This document shows, in pieces, positions 60,735 through 64,000 of a stretch of DNA of 64,000 nucleotides. Every line of letters starts with the position of its first letter. Position 1 is the stretch's first letter. Source of the DNA: Haematococcus lacustris. Lineage: Eukaryota > Chlorophyta > Chlorophyceae > Chlamydomonadales > Haematococcaceae. The notes below the pieces were generated by a model. That model did not search any database. It was not told the DNA's origin and was given only the letters and a program-made list of their open reading frames with translations. The stretch lies in NCBI GenBank assembly GCA_030144725.1, contig JASKMD010000021.1, positions 827,768-891,767 on the forward strand, in the 5' to 3' direction. The translations under genes and the position numbers were made by a program.

Positions 60735-61806
60735 GCCCCTGTCGGAACGACGCACAAGGACGAACTGAGAATGCTCTTTGGCCTTTGCTTTTGCTGGCTT
60801 GGGACATCTCAGACTGCAGCACATATCTCTCCTACAACTAGGGGCTTTGTTATCTGTATCAGGATGTGGTGCCCGGGCCAGCACCTAATGCCCTGTCCAA
60901 CCCCCTCTCAAAGGTTGGGCGGTAGACGTTGGCATGAAACACATGCGTGTGAGGTGGCTTACACCGCTTAAGCCGTCAGCGGTTAGGCTGCTTGGCCGCC
61001 CTCCCCCTAGGGGTACCAGACTTTCTGTAACGCACTTCAAAGCAAGGTGCACAAACAAAGGTGCACATGGGCTCAACATGAAGTCATGCAAGTTCTCATT
61101 ATTGTTCTGGAAGGACATGGTAAACCCCATGCTCTTATGTAAGCAACAGCTTGGACAGTGCCTAGTGCACACATCACACTGCTACAGGTTGCTTAGCCTG
61201 GGCCTTGGTTGCTCTGTCTCTGATGATGTGGCTTACACCGCTTAAGCCGTCAGCCGTTAGGCTGCTAGGCCTGGGCCTTGGTTGCTCTGTCTCGAAGCGT
61301 CTTAAAGTCAGGTGTCCCCAACTAACAGAAAACCTACCCCTGGTAATCAAAACGACGCCGCGTCCCAGCCACGTGGTCTCTAATTATGCTTCGCACATCC
61401 CCGGATAGAGTACTCTGTCAGCTACGGGGTGAAGTGTATTTCATTTATTTCCGTGCATTGCGCTGAGCGCACTGGCGGCGCAAATATCAACATTCAAATT
61501 CATGCGTGTATTGCTCATGCGGGCCTCGCCGCGATCGACCGCCGCGACCGACGTGGCCCAGTAGCCCCTGCAAACAGTCAGGGACAATCGCCGCAGTAGA
61601 AACGGGCTGCCAGGGGGGTGCAGCAGGAGGGGGGAGCAGGTCAGGGGCGGCACCCGCACCAGCGGCCTGCTGCTGCCAGGGGGGTGCAGCAGGAGGGGGG
61701 AGCAGGTCAGGGGCGGCACCCGCACCAGCGGCCTGCTGCTGCCAGGGGGGTGCAGCAGGAGGGGGGAGCAGGTCAGGGGCGCCACCCGCACCAGCATGTG
61801 CAGCCA
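60735..61806. other. Convergent intergenic region with local direct repeats
   Basis: TGTAA at 61026-61030 may end the surface-protein transcript. A 39-bp direct repeat with one mismatch (60954-60992 and 61228-61266) contains GCTTAAGC and an AGCC/GGCT stem. A 24-bp unit (CCTGGGCCTTGGTTGCTCTG plus 4 bases) occurs at 61197-61220 and 61270-61293. The stretch 60830-60950 weakly resembles the Fanzor-family tail on the minus strand (CATGCCAACG, CCCCTAGTTG). Confidence 0.55.
61611..61796 (-). repeat. 66-bp tandem repeat, 2.8 copies
   Basis: Units start at 61611, 61677 and 61743 and are nearly identical. On the minus strand one frame would read AAGAGAAPDLLPPPAAPPWQ per unit. It lies just downstream of the coiled-coil gene's stop at 61807, so it is probably 3' UTR, but an alternative last exon cannot be excluded. 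Confidence 0.85.
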
Positions 61807-63482
61807 TCAAACTGCACGTGGGACTGCACGTGTCATGCTAACAATGCGGGCGCCCTGCAGACCATTGCGTTCAAGCTCGCGCATGATGACCTTGACGTGG
61901 GCCTCAGCTGTGGCACAAGGGAGGGGGACGATGGCCAACACCTCTGTGATTTGGGCGGTGAGTCGCTGATGCTGGCCAGCTGCTCTTGCCAAATCTGTCG
62001 CTGGTAGTGAACCTGCACCCGTTATGGGGCTTGCATCCTTGGGCACAGCAGCTGTCACTCTGATGACGAGCACCTTGCCATGCTTCTTGCATGTGCAGCC
62101 ATCAAACTGCACGTGGATCCCTTCGGCTTGTCGTAGCTGATCTGCATGCAGAATGCAGGATCAACATTGCTTGGCCTGCACCATGTTCCTACCACCACCA
62201 CCTTCCAATCCTTACCCAATCTCCAGCCCAGCCCAGCCCAGCCCAGCCCAGCCCAGCCCAGCCCAGCCCAGCCCAGCCCAGCCCAGCCCAGCCCAGCCCA
62301 GCCCAGCCCAGCCCAGCCCAGCCCAGCCCAGCCCAGCCCAGCCCAGCCCAGCCCAGCCCAGCCCAGCCCAGCCCAGCCCAGCCCAGCCCAGCCCAGCCCA
62401 GCCCAGCCCAGCCCAGCCCAGCCCAGCCCAGCCCAGCCCAGCCCAGCCCAGCCCAGCCCAGCCCAGCCCAGCCCAGCCCAGCCCAGCCCAGCCCAGCCCA
62501 GCCCAGCCCAGCCCAGCCCAGCCCAGCCCAGCCCAGCCCAGCCCAGCCCAGCCCAGCCCAGCCCAGCCCAGCCCAGCCCAGCCCAGCCCAGCCCAGCCCA
62601 GCCCAGCCCAGCCCAGCCCAGCCCAGCCCAGCCCAGCCCAGCCCAGCCCAGCCCAGCCCAGCCCAGCCCAGCCCAGCCCTTACCTAGGGTTCGTTGCCGC
62701 AGGTACTTGCATACCACACGCAGCTGCCGACCCACAGTTGTGTGTTGGCCAGGCCGGTGAGTGTTTGCCACCACACATTGCTCGGTGATGAACAGCCGCC
62801 GGCATGTGGGAAGCCGGCGACGGCTGACTTGTGTCTTCAACATCAACTTGGCTGTGCTGAGGTAGTGCTGAGCTGTGTATGCTGCTGTCCTTGCTGCTGG
62901 CTTTCCAGGGGAGGCCTCTTGCGTGGGAATGAAGAAGTCAGAGGGCTCAGGTGGGCTCGTCCCCGGTGTGGGCTGCACTGTTGTGCCACCAACGGGTCTG
63001 CCATGCGTGTCAAGCCGGCTGCAGTTGCTGTCAGCCCACCGCCGCAAGACCTCAATGGATACACGTGTTTGCTTTAGGATCTGCAGTTGCTGCCTCTGCT
63101 GGCGGGTTAGTAAAGGGCGGCGCTTAAACTTGCACAGCTGGGCCTCTAGGCGGTGCACATCACGCCTTGCAATTGTAATGGCCAGGTTGCACTGCTCGAT
63201 GACTGCCTCAAGAGACTCGTTATCCAATCTCAGCTGCCTGTGTGCTGCCTGTAGGTGTTGGTGCTTCTCCTCAAGGTCGTGCATTCTGGCAGCATGGACC
63301 TCCTCAATGGCTTGATGCAATTCAGCCTCAGTCATCAGCAGCTCATTTTCTGCCTGCACCTCCTTTGCGATAGCCTCAGCCTTCCTTGCTGTGGCTTTCA
63401 AGCCATTGGGACTGTGTAGATACGCAGCCCTAGGTGATTTCGATTGGGCTTCATATTGAGCCTGCCGCAGGCTGCGGCCCAT
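61807..63482 (-). CDS. Two-exon coiled-coil protein, unknown function
   Basis: Exon 1 is 63482-62684 and exon 2 is 62141-61807. The join leaves one base of exon 1 plus two of exon 2 and keeps the frame ([22 protein letters not shown]), giving 377 aa. Residues 25-130 are strongly heptad-like ([20 protein letters not shown] onward to [15 protein letters not shown] and [11 protein letters not shown]). A basic segment ([15 protein letters not shown]) and a Pro/Ser linker follow. The second exon has [20 protein letters not shown] and an amphipathic end ([19 protein letters not shown]). No catalytic motif is recognised. The 541-bp intron is largely a CCAGC array. A 28-bp piece of exon 2 is duplicated around the stop codon. 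Confidence 0.62.
62223..62679. repeat. Pure CCAGC/GCTGG pentanucleotide array, about 91 copies, in an intron
   Basis: About 455 bp of uninterrupted CAGCC units. It occupies most of the single intron (62142-62683) of the coiled-coil gene, beginning five bases inside the minus-strand donor (TAG|GTAAGG). Because five bases are out of phase with codons, the unit reads as Pro-Ala-Gln-Pro-Ser or Trp-Ala-Gly-Leu-Gly in every frame without stops, producing spurious 200-480 codon frames. Confidence 0.95.
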
Positions 63483-63489
63483 AGGGGAG

Positions 63490-63780
63490 CGAGGGTAGTG
63501 GTAGGGGGTGGGAGGGGGGGCTGGGGCTGGGAGGGGGTGGGAGGGGGTAGGAGGGCGGGGCTGGGGGTGGGAGGTGGAAAGGTGGGGGTGGGGATCAATA
63601 GGGGGTGAGGCTTGATAGGATAGGGAGGGCGGGGCTAGGGCTGCGAGGGGGTGGGAGGGGGTGGGAGGGTGGGGCTGGGGCTGGGAGGGGGTGGGAATGC
63701 GGGCTGGGGGTGGGAGGGGTGGGGAAGGCGGGGCTGGGGCTGGGAGGGGGCTGGGAGGGAGCAGGTTCCGGGCGGTCGGG
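63490..63780 (+). repeat. G-rich degenerate repeat upstream of the coiled-coil gene
   Basis: Nearly 300 bp of GGGAGGGGGTGGGAGGGCGG-like and GGGGCTGGGGCTGGGA-like units, with many runs of three to six G on the plus strand. It begins within ten bases of the start codon at 63482, so it occupies the 5' UTR/promoter of the minus-strand gene (C-rich on the sense strand) and has strong G-quadruplex potential. Confidence 0.85.
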
Positions 63781-64000
63781 GTGGGCTAGTCATTACTGCA
63801 AGGCAAAATTGAGTCACGCCAAAGTCATTTCCAACCGGCCTGATCGATGAAATGCAGTGCTTTCTTCTCCAGCAGCTGCTTTGTTGAGTAATGAACAAAG
63901 TTGACACTCGAAGTTTTGCAAAGTCAGCTCACAACATGCCGATTTGTGCAAGGGGGTCCCTTTTTCTGTGTGGCTGGCCAGAGAGAGACGCACCTTTGTC
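63781..64000. other. Window end, nothing recognised
   Basis: No gene, RNA or repeat is recognisable between the G-rich repeat and the end of the window. Confidence 0.5.

Noticed and set aside
62055..63482. A 475-codon protein with about 40 WAGLG repeats, and plus-strand PAQPS proteins
   Set aside because: A donor at 62683 and an acceptor at 62142 remove the array and restore a continuous frame ([15 protein letters not shown]). The array is intronic and open in all frames by composition.

Overview
This window is nuclear DNA from a eukaryote. Every gene I could close is intron-rich, with short exons, GT-AG (a few GC-AG) introns and phase-consistent joins. High GC, long CTG/CCG, CCAGC and 12-bp arrays, candidate TGTAA polyadenylation signals and the protein families point to a volvocalean green alga. 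A recurrent peptide in the dispersed repeats (RDCNAALNMQRIGES, then RPLELC and GKEYPGLGYKR) is one I associate with Haematococcus. That species assignment is recollection, not a search result.

Layout. (1) 88-22380, plus strand: three tandem dynamin-superfamily GTPase genes (D1 88-9576, D2 11335-16514, D3 18128-22380). (2) 23455-29525, minus: a spinster/UNE2-like MFS transporter with a long low-complexity C-terminal tail. (3) 29858-33788, plus: a predicted type I membrane protein with an Asn/Ser/Thr-rich ectodomain; it starts 332 bp from the transporter, divergently. (4) 34468-36022, minus: a small secreted CxxC-rich protein. (5) 37296-42758, minus: a fourth, inverted dynamin paralogue (D4). 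(6) 44162-60734, plus: a 34-exon, about 2,235-residue surface protein with FxxN/GGA beta-helix repeats, Cys-rich GCC2/GCC3-like modules and a polytopic C-terminus. (7) 61807-63482, minus: a two-exon coiled-coil protein of unknown function.

The four dynamin genes share one 19-exon architecture and have uninterrupted reading frames with intact G1, G3 and G4 motifs, so all look functional. They are the main biological theme: a locally amplified Mx/DRP4-like dynamin family with variable C-terminal tails and patches of near-identity that suggest gene conversion.

The mobile DNA lies mostly in introns and intergenic gaps. A decayed Ty1/copia element fills intron 2 of D1. At least eight fragments of one family carry the C-terminal RuvC-III-like motif (DRDxNAAxN) of TnpB/Fanzor proteins and a conserved 3' tail. 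Two copies have long flanking direct repeats (18 bp and 14 bp) that I take for target-site duplications, and both keep an identical 13-bp-stem hairpin downstream of the reading frame. This family is the best candidate for an under-described system here. The most eye-catching simple repeats (12-bp array at 25.2 kb, CCAGC array at 62.2 kb) lie inside introns; the long open frames across them are artefacts.
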